From the NCBI GenBank assembly GCA_044375415.1, contig JBILMS010000002.1, positions 1 to 64,000 on the forward strand: a stretch of 64,000 nt of DNA, in the 5' to 3' direction. This document shows positions 23,010-31,823 of the stretch, piece after piece. Position numbers and translations under genes: made by a program. Origin of the DNA: JAWXBG01 sp044375415. GTDB lineage: Bacteria > Bacteroidota > Bacteroidia > Flavobacteriales_D > Sanyastnellaceae. Each line of letters opens with the position of its first letter. Position 1 is the stretch's first letter. Under the pieces are notes generated by a model. It saw only the letters and a list, made by a program, of their open reading frames with translations, was not told where the DNA came from and did no database searches.

Positions 23010-25487
23010 TCAATACGGATCAACATCCAATACGCATCGTACAGATTGGAATTTCTGTTGACTAAAAAATTGACGCGTGTATGCATGAATCGCTTCTTTC
23101 TGTTCAACAGAGGTCGGCTTTCTTTCCAGCTTAATTAAAAACTGACGCAAATAATAATTATTGATACGAGGGATGTACGGAACTTCAGGGCCCAAGACAT
23201 AAATACCCTGCATCTCGTTCAAGCCTTTGCTAAGTAAAGTGGCAGCTTCGGCAACCACTGAATCGTCTTTATGCTTGAGTACTATTTTTATTAATCTAAC
23301 AAACGGAGGATATCCGAATTTTTTTCGCTCTGATAATTCGTGTTTGTAAAAACCTATGTAATCATGATCAACAACATGTTTCAATAACCAATGCTCCGGA
23401 TTAAATGTCTGCACAATTACCTTACCTCTTTTGCCCTTCCTCCCTGCCCTACCTGCTACTTGCGACATAAGTTGATAGGCTGTTTCCAAGGATCGGAAAT
23501 CAGGGTAATTCATCATTTTGTCGGCAGATAAAACACCCACCAATCCAACGTTATCAAAATCGAGGCCCTTCGTAATCATGCGAGTTCCTACCAAAATATG
23601 GGTCTCCCCGTTCTCAAATTCAGATATGATTTTTTGATAATTCTGACGACTGCGCGCGGTATCTATATCCATGCGCTCAATTTTTATATCCGGAAATATT
23701 TCGGCAATATCTTCTTCCACTTTTTCTGTTCCGAATCCAATCATACGCAAATCAGCACTCCCACACATTCTACATTCTTGAGGAGGATTTTCGTTGTAAC
23801 CACAGTAATGACATTTTAATTGATGCAGCTGCTTGTGGTACGTTAAACTCACATCGCAGCGAGCACATTCGGGAACCCATCCGCATACATGACACTTCCA
23901 CAGCGGACTATATCCCCTTCGGTTTTGAAATAAAATTACCTGAGATCCTGCATCTATGGTTTGCGAAATGCCATCGGTCAGTTGCTTTGAAAAATGACCA
24001 TTCATGGTTTTATTCTTCAGCTCTTCCCGAACATCACATATTTCCACAAAAGGAAGTTGCATGCCTCCGAATCGAGATTGCATAGTAACCAATCTATATC
24101 TTCCCGACTCTGCATTCCAGTAGGTTTCTATTGATGGAGTTGCCGAACCCAATAATACGCGGGCTCCATGAATGCGCGCTAGTACCACCGACATGTCGCG
24201 CGCGTGATAACGCGGTGAGGGATCCACTTGCTTAAAACTATGCTCGTGTTCTTCATCGACTATTATCAACCCTAGATTTTCAAAGGGTAAAAAAATGGCG
24301 GATCGCGCTCCCAATACTATGTCATAATCTCCCGGTTTGTGATGTAAAACCTTGCGCCATACCTCTGTTCTTTCGTTGTTTGAGTATCCGCTGTGGTAGA
24401 CACCAACACGCTGACCAAAGTATTTTTTGAGTCGCTCGATCAACTGAATAGTCAATGCAATTTCGGGCAATAGAAATAAAACTTGTTTGCCCTCATTAAT
24501 CGTATCGCGAATAAGATGAGCATACAATTCTGTTTTACCACTTGATGTAACACCATGCAGTAAAACGGTATCCTTTTTCTTCCAATGTTCTTGAATTTCT
24601 ATGAGGGCCGCATTTTGTGTCTCCGAAAGCGGGCTCAATTTTTCGATACTCACAGGACCTTTATTCAGACGCCCTGTCTCGACCTCCTTCATGTCCAAAA
24701 TACCCTTTTCAATGAGTGAATTAAGTATGGCTCCTGTTATCCCGCTTTCTTTGGTGAGTTTTGTTTTAGGCACCCAGGCTGAACTTGTCCCATCCCAGTT
24801 AGCTAATCTTAAATATGCCAACAATGCATCACTTTGTTTTGACGCATTTCTTTTTTCAAAGTCTGCAAACACACGATTGAGTTGATCATCGGTTTGATAG
24901 TCGGTGCTCAAAGCAACGAATTGTGTTTTTTTCGGCTTAAACTTTTCCTTTAATTCTTCTTCACTGGTCACCGCACCCTTTTCTACCAGATCGTTGATAA
25001 TTCCCTGAACATTGCGTTGATCCATTAAAACAGAAAGATCGCGAACACTCATAGATCCTGATTTCTTGAGCGATTCAATGATGACGCTCTCTTTCATCGA
25101 CCATGGATAAGCATCTTCATCAAACTCAGGAATAATGCTGATCATTGTTTCGCTCGACAACTTCAAAGCTGATGGCAATGCTGCGGCCATCACTTCTCCT
25201 AAAGTGCAGCAGTAATAGGTTGCAATCCATTCCCAAAGTTTTATTTGATGAACATTGCATACAGGTTCGTCGTCGAGAACAGATTCAATTTTTCGATAGT
25301 CGTAATTGCCAGTTGCAGAATTATGAACCTTGTATATGATTCCGGTGATGAGTTTACTCTTTCCTAAAGCAACCACCACACGTTTCCCAACAGCAATATC
25401 AGCATGCATTTCTTCGGGCACCAAATAAGTCAGAGGGCGCGGAACCGCAATGGGTAATATTATATCGACATAAATCAGAGCAGACAT
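23010..25487 (-). CDS. priA: Primosomal protein N' (replication restart helicase PriA)
   Basis: 825 aa, the usual PriA length. It has an N-terminal 3'-end-binding domain (VDIILPIAVPRPLTYLVP), helicase motif I GVTSSGKTE (~308-316), DEEH box (~410), GSATPSIE (motif III region) and an eight-Cys zinc-binding insertion at ~532-574 (CHVCGW, CARCDV, CHYCGY, CRMCGS). Helicase motifs V/VI follow as VGTRMITKGLDFDNVGLVG and QVAGRAGRKGKRG. It reloads the replicative helicase at stalled forks. Start ATG 25487 gives the expected N-terminus. It converges with mlaF across the repeat-rich spacer. Confidence 0.97.
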   Translation of the reverse strand: MSALIYVDIILPIAVPRPLTYLVPEEMHADIAVGKRVVVALGKSKLITGIIYKVHNSATGNYDYRKIESVLDDEPVCNVHQIKLWEWIATYYCCTLGEVMAAALPSALKLSSETMISIIPEFDEDAYPWSMKESVIIESLKKSGSMSVRDLSVLMDQRNVQGIINDLVEKGAVTSEEELKEKFKPKKTQFVALSTDYQTDDQLNRVFADFEKRNASKQSDALLAYLRLANWDGTSSAWVPKTKLTKESGITGAILNSLIEKGILDMKEVETGRLNKGPVSIEKLSPLSETQNAALIEIQEHWKKKDTVLLHGVTSSGKTELYAHLIRDTINEGKQVLFLLPEIALTIQLIERLKKYFGQRVGVYHSGYSNNERTEVWRKVLHHKPGDYDIVLGARSAIFLPFENLGLIIVDEEHEHSFKQVDPSPRYHARDMSVVLARIHGARVLLGSATPSIETYWNAESGRYRLVTMQSRFGGMQLPFVEICDVREELKNKTMNGHFSKQLTDGISQTIDAGSQVILFQNRRGYSPLWKCHVCGWVPECARCDVSLTYHKQLHQLKCHYCGYNENPPQECRMCGSADLRMIGFGTEKVEEDIAEIFPDIKIERMDIDTARSRQNYQKIISEFENGETHILVGTRMITKGLDFDNVGLVGVLSADKMMNYPDFRSLETAYQLMSQVAGRAGRKGKRGKVIVQTFNPEHWLLKHVVDHDYIGFYKHELSERKKFGYPPFVRLIKIVLKHKDDSVVAEAATLLSKGLNEMQGIYVLGPEVPYIPRINNYYLRQFLIKLERKPTSVEQKEAIHAYTRQFFSQQKFQSVRCVLDVDPY

Positions 25488-25684
25488 CTATTGCAAAGAA
25501 CAGGATTCTAAAGGCATTTCAAGATAAGATTAGCTATTTTTTCCTCACATAAAACCGGATCACGCAATGGGGATCCTCGAAGCAATTCATTGAGCAAAAA
25601 GCCTATTCCATTGCGTATCCCACAGCGCAAACCATTTATACTAGTTCTAAAGCGCAATGCGGGGTAAATAATGACCAAATAAAT

Positions 25685-25709
25685 AGCCCGGGACTTGAGT
25701 TCCCGGGCT
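25685..25709 (-). terminator. Intrinsic terminator downstream of clpP
   Basis: A perfect 9-bp stem (25685-25693 AGCCCGGGA with 25701-25709 TCCCGGGCT, 7-nt loop) lies 27 bp beyond the clpP stop on the minus strand and is followed there by ATTTATTT. Confidence 0.8.
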
Positions 25710-25735
25710 TATTTTAAAACAACAACTTTTATAGA

Positions 25736-26419
25736 CTACGAACTTTTTCTTTCCAATACTTCGTCGATCATACCGTATTCTTTGGCTTCGTGTGCAATCA
25801 TCCAGTAATCGCGGTCGCTATCGAGGTGAACTTTTTCATAAGGTTGACCACTATGAAATGAAATTATCTCGTACAGTTCTTTCTTCAATTTCTGGATTTC
25901 ACGAGCGGTGATCTCAATATCTGATGCCTGTCCGCGAGCACCACCCAAAGGTTGGTGAATCATCACACGGCTATGCTTTAAGCCCGTACGTTTTCCTTTT
26001 TGACCGGCACAAAGAAGAACGGCACCCATACTTGCGGCCATTCCTGTACAAATAGTCGCCACATCCGGCTTGATGTATTGCATCGTGTCATAAATACCAA
26101 GACCGGCATACACGCTACCTCCCGGTGAATTTATGTATATCTGGATGTCCTTATTGGCATCTGTACTCTCTAAAAAGAGCATCTGAGCTTGAATGATATT
26201 TGCGATATAATCGTCGATTTCCATTCCTAGGAAGATAATCCTGTCGGCCATTAGGCGAGAGAATACATCTACTTCTCTAAAAGGCATGTTTCTTTCTTCG
26301 ATTACCGTTCTGGTCATCATTTCGGGGCCATACATGTGGCTGATGACGTCATCGACCACGGTTCCTTGTATTCCCCTGTCGTTGACAGCAAAGTTTCTAA
26401 ATTCTTTTCTGGTTATCAT
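25736..26419 (-). CDS. clpP: ATP-dependent Clp protease proteolytic subunit
   Basis: 227 aa. The serine-protease core is intact, with catalytic Ser130 in GMAASMGA and His155 in VMIHQPLGG, and the acidic residue near DSDRDYWM (~200-204). The YINSPGGSVYAGLGIYDTM oxyanion segment (~95-113) is canonical. An N-terminal extension of about 30 residues (ITRKEFRNFAVNDRG) precedes the conserved region, as in Bacteroidota ClpP. It forms the cytosolic protease chamber with ClpX/ClpA. It follows the trigger factor gene, an arrangement (tig-clpP) conserved across bacteria. A terminator sits between the two genes, so it may have its own promoter. Confidence 0.96.
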   Translation of the reverse strand: MITRKEFRNFAVNDRGIQGTVVDDVISHMYGPEMMTRTVIEERNMPFREVDVFSRLMADRIIFLGMEIDDYIANIIQAQMLFLESTDANKDIQIYINSPGGSVYAGLGIYDTMQYIKPDVATICTGMAASMGAVLLCAGQKGKRTGLKHSRVMIHQPLGGARGQASDIEITAREIQKLKKELYEIISFHSGQPYEKVHLDSDRDYWMIAHEAKEYGMIDEVLERKSS

Positions 26420-26494
26420 GTTGTATTCGTTGTAACGCTAATTAACAATGTAATGGGGCTCTAGTTTTTACTGAATTCCCAAAAAAAAACAAAA

Positions 26495-26512
26495 GCCCCT
26501 CTTTCAAGGGGC
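26495..26512 (-). terminator. Intrinsic terminator between tig and clpP
   Basis: Stem GCCCCT (26495-26500) pairs with AGGGGC (26507-26512). On the minus strand it is followed by TTTTGTTTTTTTTT (26494-26481), 26 bp beyond the tig stop. Confidence 0.82.
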
Positions 26513-26537
26513 CAATGTATAAATATCTCCTTATGAA

Positions 26538-27887
26538 TTAATGCTGAATTTCGTGGATAAAGTCCTCGTAACTAACTTCTTTTTCAACGATCGCACATTT
26601 TTCCTTCACTAGCTCCACTACTTTGTTCTCGTACAAGAGGTCGTATATGTTTCTGGCCTCCTCTTTATTCGACAATGTTCGCTCAGCATAAGTCTCTAAT
26701 TGTTCTTCTTCTACCGGAATGCCATATTCGGCGAAACGACGTGTGAGCATGCCCTTTGCATAATCTTTTGCCTCATCTAAACTCACACGCAACTCATTGT
26801 CTCGGATGATTTTGTTTTCAATCAACTGCCAACGAAGTCCCTGAGCATAAGAAGGGTATTCAATATCTACCTGCTGCTCGGTAACTTCCTTTTCGTTAGT
26901 CATTTTAATGAAACGTTTCAGAAACTCATCAGGCAAACCTGCATTTGTTCTTTTTACAATTTCTCTTGAGAAGTGTCTTTTGAACAAATAATTTTCGTCG
27001 CGTGAAAACATATTACTCATTTCATTTTCAACACGCACGCGCATTTCCGCTTCACTCGTCACATTGCCTTCTCCGTATAATTTATCAAACAATTCCTGAT
27101 TCAATTCATGTGGAGTCATTCGTTTGATCTCCTCAACCGTGAACCTAACATTGCCCTCCAAGTGATGCACATCATGATGTGTAATACCTAGCAACTGAGC
27201 TAGTTCCTCGTGATTTTTCGTTAGTTGATTTGGATCGAAATCTAAAGAAGAACCGATTTTTAATCCGATCATCGACTTTTTCAGTTCTTCCGAAGCCACT
27301 GTTTCAATATAGATGGTGCTGCGATTTTTGATTCCACCTTCAACAACCCCTCCGGCCGCATCGATCTGTTCAAAGTTACCAATGAGCATGTCATCTTCGG
27401 AGCTTTCTTCTGCTTCGCTAAGTTTACCGTAACGGCGAGCCATATCTTTCATTTGACGATTCACGAGAGTGTCGTCGATCTTCACTTTCAGGAAGGTAAA
27501 TGACTCAGACTTATCTAACTTTATATCTAGTTGAGGGGCTAAACCCATTTCGTAGGTAAAACGGAATTCACTTGGATTGTCCCAGTCCGCTTTCACCTCA
27601 CCATCTGCTTTCGGTATCGGGGAACCCAAAACGTTGATTTGGTTTTCGCGAACATGCTGGTCGATAGCCTCTTGTACCTTTTTATTCACTTCTTCGGCCA
27701 AAAAACTCTTACCAAATCGTTGTTTGATAAGGCCTACAGGCACATGTCCCGGACGAAAACCGGGCAATTGGGCTTGTTTGCGGTAGTTTTTGAGTGCCAG
27801 ATCCACTCCGGGTTGATAATCTGCAGGCTCTAGGACGATTGTAAGCTCGGCATTCAGATCGTCGATGTTAGTTTGCGTAATGTTCAT
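26538..27887 (-). CDS. tig: Trigger factor, ribosome-associated chaperone
   Basis: 449 aa from ATG 27887. An upstream in-frame start exists at 27932, but the conserved N-terminus MNITQTNIDDLNAELTIVLE begins here. The ribosome-binding signature LPGFRPGHVPVGLIKQRFG (~38-56) is exact. The PPIase-like middle domain is divergent, with the FEQIDAAGGVVEGG region at ~165, and the C-terminal helical chaperone arms are present (DELNQELF, EEARNIYDLLYENKVVELV). It binds nascent chains at the ribosome exit. It is followed by a terminator and then clpP. The stop is close to the clpP leader. Confidence 0.95.
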   Translation of the reverse strand: MNITQTNIDDLNAELTIVLEPADYQPGVDLALKNYRKQAQLPGFRPGHVPVGLIKQRFGKSFLAEEVNKKVQEAIDQHVRENQINVLGSPIPKADGEVKADWDNPSEFRFTYEMGLAPQLDIKLDKSESFTFLKVKIDDTLVNRQMKDMARRYGKLSEAEESSEDDMLIGNFEQIDAAGGVVEGGIKNRSTIYIETVASEELKKSMIGLKIGSSLDFDPNQLTKNHEELAQLLGITHHDVHHLEGNVRFTVEEIKRMTPHELNQELFDKLYGEGNVTSEAEMRVRVENEMSNMFSRDENYLFKRHFSREIVKRTNAGLPDEFLKRFIKMTNEKEVTEQQVDIEYPSYAQGLRWQLIENKIIRDNELRVSLDEAKDYAKGMLTRRFAEYGIPVEEEQLETYAERTLSNKEEARNIYDLLYENKVVELVKEKCAIVEKEVSYEDFIHEIQH

Positions 27888-27946
27888 TGTAATATTTTGA
27901 TTCCTAGCGGCTTTCCCCGCCAAATTCTCCAAAACGGGCCGCGAAA

Positions 27947-28336
27947 TTAGGGAATAATAAGGGAAATGAAGGGGGGGTAGGGAATTTTTGTGGGTTTTAT
28001 TAGAGCAAATAGCATCTTCGAAATTGCCTCTAGATCGTTTTGCAATGAAACAATGTCAGTTGTTCTTTTTAAGTTTGGTTCAACTTTATCCAAAAATCGA
28101 AACAAAGCAGAAACTTCAAATACTGAACCGCGAGCGATAACATAAAAGTGGGTCTTGTCCTTACCACTAAGCCTCCCGCAACCCTCAACAATATTGAGTA
28201 AAATACTTAAACCGGCTCGGCCTAATTGACTTCGTATATAGGCAGGTAAATGTTGGTTTGCCTTAATAAAGGTATATATTTTTTCATTTGTCGCGAACGC
28301 CTTTTGATAGACAATAAGTTTTTCGAATTGCATCAT
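27947..28336 (-). CDS. Four-helix-bundle protein (S23 / rRNA intervening-sequence protein family)
   Basis: 129 aa from a tandem ATG pair (28336). The sequence follows the S23-type four-helix bundle pattern: FEKLIVYQKAFATNEKIYTF, LPAYIRSQLGRAGLSILLNIVEG (with the conserved SILLNIVEG), KTHFYVIARGSVFEVSALFRF and a last helix to FALIKPT. Family members are encoded inside 23S rRNA intervening sequences, in ordinary loci, or (as bAvd) with diversity-generating retroelements. Here it is a stand-alone gene between tig and the 115-bp tandem array. No reverse transcriptase or template/variable repeat is present, so a DGR link is not supported. Role unknown. Confidence 0.85.
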   Translation of the reverse strand: MMQFEKLIVYQKAFATNEKIYTFIKANQHLPAYIRSQLGRAGLSILLNIVEGCGRLSGKDKTHFYVIARGSVFEVSALFRFLDKVEPNLKRTTDIVSLQNDLEAISKMLFALIKPTKIPYPPFISLIIP

Positions 28337-29048
28337 GTCATATAGTTTTCGGCAAGACTATTCCCAAAAACTTGAAATTTTAAAAAACTACAGAAAATCG
28401 CAAAAATTGAAGATTCCTACTGTTCCTCTTTCTTTGAACGGAGAACTGTGATTGTTCGAGAAACAGTTTGAGTTTGAGAGAGTTTACGTAATCATGATGA
28501 TTACGTCTCTGTTCCTGCTTCTGCAAACTGAGAACTGTAATTGTTTGAGGGGGTTTACGTAATCATGATGATTACGTACCTGTTCCTGTTTCTGTAAACT
28601 TTGAACTGTGAGTGATTCTTTAAACTGAGAACTGTGAGTGTTCCAGAAACAGTTTGAGTTTCAGAGGGTTTACGTAATCATGATGATTACGTACCTGTTC
28701 ATGTTTCTGTAAACTTTGAACTGTGAGTGATTCTTTAAACTGAGATCTGTGAGTGTTCCAGAAACAGTTTGAGTTTCAGAGGGTTTCCGTAATCATGATG
28801 ATTACGTACCTGTTCCTGTTTCTGTAAACTTTGAACTTTGAGCGATTCTTTAAACTGAGATCTGTGAGTGTTCCAGAAACAGTTTGAGTTTCAGAGGGTT
28901 TACGTAATCATGATGATTACGTACCTGTTCCTGTTTCTGTAAACTTTGAACTGTGTTTGTTCGGGAAACAGTTTGAGTTTGAGAGGGTTTACGTAATCAT
29001 GATGATTACGTATCTGTTCCTGTTTCTGCCAACTAAGAACTGTATGTG
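28337..29048. other. Gene-free region holding the 115-bp tandem array
   Basis: 712 bp between the four-helix-bundle gene and tRNA-Leu without a supportable gene. Bases 28337-28480 are AT-rich and unremarkable. The rest is the tandem array described separately. Open frames across the array are short and would translate repeat units only. Confidence 0.7.
28486..29011. repeat. Palindrome-containing tandem array next to tRNA-Leu
   Basis: Six copies of a 21-bp palindromic core, made of arms ACGTAATCA and TGATTACGT around TGA, start at 28486, 28557, 28672, 28787 (first base C instead of A), 28902 and 28991. Copies 2 to 5 are spaced exactly 115 bp and sit in near-identical units that also contain CCTGTTCCTGTTTCTGTAAA and GTTCCAGAAACAGTTTGAG. 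The outer intervals are 71 and 89 bp, from shortened edge units. This spacing and length rule out a CRISPR array. Confidence 0.93.
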
Positions 29049-29130
29049 TGCGGGCGGAGGGACTCGAACCCCCATGCCTCACGGCGCCAGATCCTAAGTC
29101 TGGTACGTCTACCAATTTCGCCACGCCCGC
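29049..29130 (-). tRNA. tRNA-Leu (UAG anticodon)
   Basis: On the minus strand the sequence forms a 7-bp acceptor stem (GCGGGCG with CGCCCGC), a D-arm with GAAATTGGTAGAC, and an anticodon stem-loop CCAGA-CTTAGGA-TCTGG whose 34-36 bases are TAG. A long variable arm (CGCCGTGAGGCAT-type) marks a class II leucine tRNA, and the T-arm has GGTTCGAGTCC. Discriminator A is at 29049. The CCA end is not encoded. Confidence 0.95.
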
Positions 29131-29174
29131 AATAATGCTATTTCAAATAATACCCTTCCCGTATAAAAGGGGTG

Positions 29175-29182
29175 CAAAGATA
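29175..29182 (-). promoter_or_regulatory. Candidate -7 box of tRNA-Leu
   Basis: TATCTTTG on the minus strand, followed by CA, matches TAnnTTTG exactly and lies 44 bp upstream of the tRNA 5' end. No well-spaced TTG was seen. Confidence 0.5.
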
Positions 29183-29227
29183 TACGAATTCTTAAATGCT
29201 CGGTTAAGAGTTTTAAAAATCAATAAA

Positions 29228-30322
29228 TCATAACCACTGATCCCCCTCCCGAATCTTGATATCACTCACAAATTGCTTAATCTTTTGCTCGTCTTCTTTT
29301 TTGCAAACAAGGAGTGCATTTCCTGAGTCGACAACTATAAAACCATTGAGCCCATGTAATACGGCGAGCTTGTCATTGGACATGTAAACCATGTTGTTGG
29401 AACATTGATACATCATGATGTTTTTACCAACCGCCCCATTTCTGTGGTCGTCGTGAGCTACGTGTGTATGAAGACTTCCCCATGTTCCCAAATCACTCCA
29501 ACCAAAATCGCTCAATACTACATTCACATTGCGAGCCTTCTCCATGACGCCATAGTCGATCGAAATATTCTCGCAAGTACTATATGTTTTTGAGATAAAG
29601 GCCTCCTCACTTTCTGTGCCGTACAACCCTTCCCCTTCTTTAAACGCTCTAAAAATTTCCGGAAGATTAGATTCCAAGGCCTTCATAATAGCCGGTAATG
29701 TCCAGATGAAAATGCCGGAATTCCAATAAAAATCTCCGGACGCCAAAAAATCCTTAGCTAATTCGATATCCGGTTTTTCCGTAAATGTTTTAACCTTCTT
29801 AACCCTCGGATCGGGTGTTTTGCCAATTTCATCCCACTGAATGTATCCATATCCGGTATCCGGACGAGTAGGTTTAATACCTAAGGTGATCAGATTTTTC
29901 GATTCCTTGGCCTGTTGGATACTCAAAAGCAGGGTGGCAATGTATTCGTCTTCGCGCATGATCACATGGTCGCTAGGAGCAACTATAACGTTGGCATCGG
30001 CATTTTGGTCTGCGATCCAGCAGCTTGCATAAGCAATACACGGAGCGGTATTCCGCATATAAGGTTCGCAAAGAACTTGTTCGGGCTTAATGGCAGGCAA
30101 CTGCTGAAGAACAAGCTGCTTGTATGCGATGTTGGTTACTATCAGAATATTTTCAGGCGGGCAGAGTTTCACATGCCTGTCGTATGTCATCTGTAAGAGC
30201 GTTCTGCCCAAACCTAATACGTCGTGAAATTGTTTTGGAAACGAACTTCTGCTCATAGGCCAGAATCTCGATCCGATTCCTCCGGCCATAATAACGCAGT
30301 AGTTCTTGCTGTCCTGATTCAT
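29228..30322 (-). CDS. manC: Mannose-1-phosphate guanylyltransferase
   Basis: 364 aa, the short type without a phosphomannose isomerase domain that is usual in Bacteroidota. The pyrophosphorylase signature VIMAGGIGSRFWPMSR is at residues ~10-25 and FPKQF at 28-32. IVAPSDHVI (~107), TGYGYIQW (~155), FTEKPD (~174) and the SGDFYWNSGIFIW (~190-203) motif are all present. It makes GDP-mannose from mannose-1-phosphate and GTP for polysaccharide and LPS sugars. It lies 39 bp downstream of the aminotransferase gene, on the same strand as hflX, and may be part of one transcript. ATG 30322 gives the expected start. Confidence 0.94.
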   Translation of the reverse strand: MNQDSKNYCVIMAGGIGSRFWPMSRSSFPKQFHDVLGLGRTLLQMTYDRHVKLCPPENILIVTNIAYKQLVLQQLPAIKPEQVLCEPYMRNTAPCIAYASCWIADQNADANVIVAPSDHVIMREDEYIATLLLSIQQAKESKNLITLGIKPTRPDTGYGYIQWDEIGKTPDPRVKKVKTFTEKPDIELAKDFLASGDFYWNSGIFIWTLPAIMKALESNLPEIFRAFKEGEGLYGTESEEAFISKTYSTCENISIDYGVMEKARNVNVVLSDFGWSDLGTWGSLHTHVAHDDHRNGAVGKNIMMYQCSNNMVYMSNDKLAVLHGLNGFIVVDSGNALLVCKKEDEQKIKQFVSDIKIREGDQWL

Positions 30323-30361
30323 AAATAGGGTAAATGTGGTAAGCCCTTTCGGACCGCAATG

Positions 30362-31654
30362 TTACTTCAGTTTCTTCAATGCTGAGCGCAAACTATCTAT
30401 CGATTCTTTCACGTCTGTCATACTCGCCGTACCTACCGAAATACGATACCAAGGCTCATTTTTCGAGGAGCCAAAAGCACTGAAAGGAACAATTCCCAGT
30501 TTCGCCTCACCTAAAATGTACGCCGTCGCTTCTTCAACGGTGTTTAACACCTCGCCATTTTCTTTCACTTTACCACGCAAATCACACTTTACAGTGAGGT
30601 AAATAGCCGCTTGTGGAGCAATCGCATCTACAGGAAATCCCTCGTTTTTCAACTGAATAATTCCCTCATAAAAGCCTACCAATCTCTGCTCTACTTCTGT
30701 TTTAATCCAAGTGAGATAGGTGTCTACTTGAGCATCGGATTTTAGATATCTACCAGTGGCAACTTGCTCAGGTCTTGGCGACCATGCGCCTACGTGACCG
30801 AGTATAGATTTCATTTTGTCAATCACAAATAACGGCCCGAACGTCCAACCTACGCGAACTCCGGTTGCTGCAAGACTTTTCGAAATACCATCTACATACA
30901 GTGTATACGGGCGAATCTCCGGACGAAGTTCGACCGGATGATAGTGTTGCGTTTCTCCAAATGTCAACAGGTTATATATCTGATCGTACATGAGGTACAA
31001 AGGCTTTTCATGCGGACCACGTTTGGCATTTTCTTCGAGAACAAGATCACAAATAGCTTCGAGTTGATCTTTCTTAAATGTAGTTCCGGTTGGATTCAAA
31101 GGTGAACACAAAGCCAACAGCGAAGCGCCTTTCAAATGGGGACGTAATTCTTCGGCTGTAGGCATAAAGTCATTTTCGGGTTTAGTCTCCACGAAAATTT
31201 GCCGGGCATGACTGAGGTGTGTGTAGTGGTTATTATTCCATGATGGAACAGGAAAAACTACCTTGTCACCGGGGTCTACAATAGCCTGAAAAATTGCATA
31301 AATAACCGGCCTCGCTCCTCCTGCAATCAACACTTCTTCGGCCGAATATTCAACACCATTAGTTCTCTTTATCAGTCGAGCAACTTCCTTTCTCAATTCA
31401 GGATTACCATTTGCCACCGGATAATTTGTAAGTCCTTCGCGATAACAATCGATGATGTGATCGCGCAATTCCGCTGGAATCGGGAAAATGGCCGGATCAA
31501 AATCTCCAATAGTGAAATTGTAGACGTTTTCGCCCTTGGCAATTTTTTCGCGAATTTCTCCAGCTAATTTGATAATCTCAGATCCGATAAGGTTTTCAGC
31601 CATGACCGAAACCTTTAAGGTCCGGGTGCCAAGTGCCTCTGTGTTGTTGCTCAT
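30362..31654 (-). CDS. Class I/II PLP-dependent aminotransferase
   Basis: 430 aa. The PLP-binding lysine is K259 in DGISKSLAATGVRVGW, and the conserved substrate and cofactor motifs are NFTIGDFDPA (~47), LAGGARPVIYAIF-type (IAGGARPVIYAIFQAIVDPG), LCSPLNPTGTTF (~185) and YDQIYNLL (~225). This is the aspartate/tyrosine/aromatic aminotransferase superfamily. It is close to the group labelled aspartate aminotransferase in Bacteroidota, but the amino-acid specificity is not decidable from sequence alone. It is cytosolic, on the minus strand between hflX and manC, with a 39-bp gap to manC. Confidence 0.9.
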   Translation of the reverse strand: MSNNTEALGTRTLKVSVMAENLIGSEIIKLAGEIREKIAKGENVYNFTIGDFDPAIFPIPAELRDHIIDCYREGLTNYPVANGNPELRKEVARLIKRTNGVEYSAEEVLIAGGARPVIYAIFQAIVDPGDKVVFPVPSWNNNHYTHLSHARQIFVETKPENDFMPTAEELRPHLKGASLLALCSPLNPTGTTFKKDQLEAICDLVLEENAKRGPHEKPLYLMYDQIYNLLTFGETQHYHPVELRPEIRPYTLYVDGISKSLAATGVRVGWTFGPLFVIDKMKSILGHVGAWSPRPEQVATGRYLKSDAQVDTYLTWIKTEVEQRLVGFYEGIIQLKNEGFPVDAIAPQAAIYLTVKCDLRGKVKENGEVLNTVEEATAYILGEAKLGIVPFSAFGSSKNEPWYRISVGTASMTDVKESIDSLRSALKKLK

Positions 31655-31823
31655 TGAAGTTGTCTGTTTTAGTTCGGCACAAAACCCCTCGGAATTTCAA
31701 ACCGGCGGCAAAATTAGGAATTTCGGGGCAAAGTGATGGTATTCGAGTACCTAAAAATAAACGAAATGATTGGCTGCAACGATCTGACTTTTAGACTCCT
31801 GGTTATACATGATCGGAATCATG

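Noticed and set aside
27947..28336. Avd-like accessory protein of a diversity-generating retroelement
   Set aside because: The fold is related to Avd, but no reverse transcriptase or template/variable repeat pair was found.
28486..29011. CRISPR array
   Set aside because: Repeat units are 115 bp with identical intervening sequence and no unique spacers; no cas genes are in the window.
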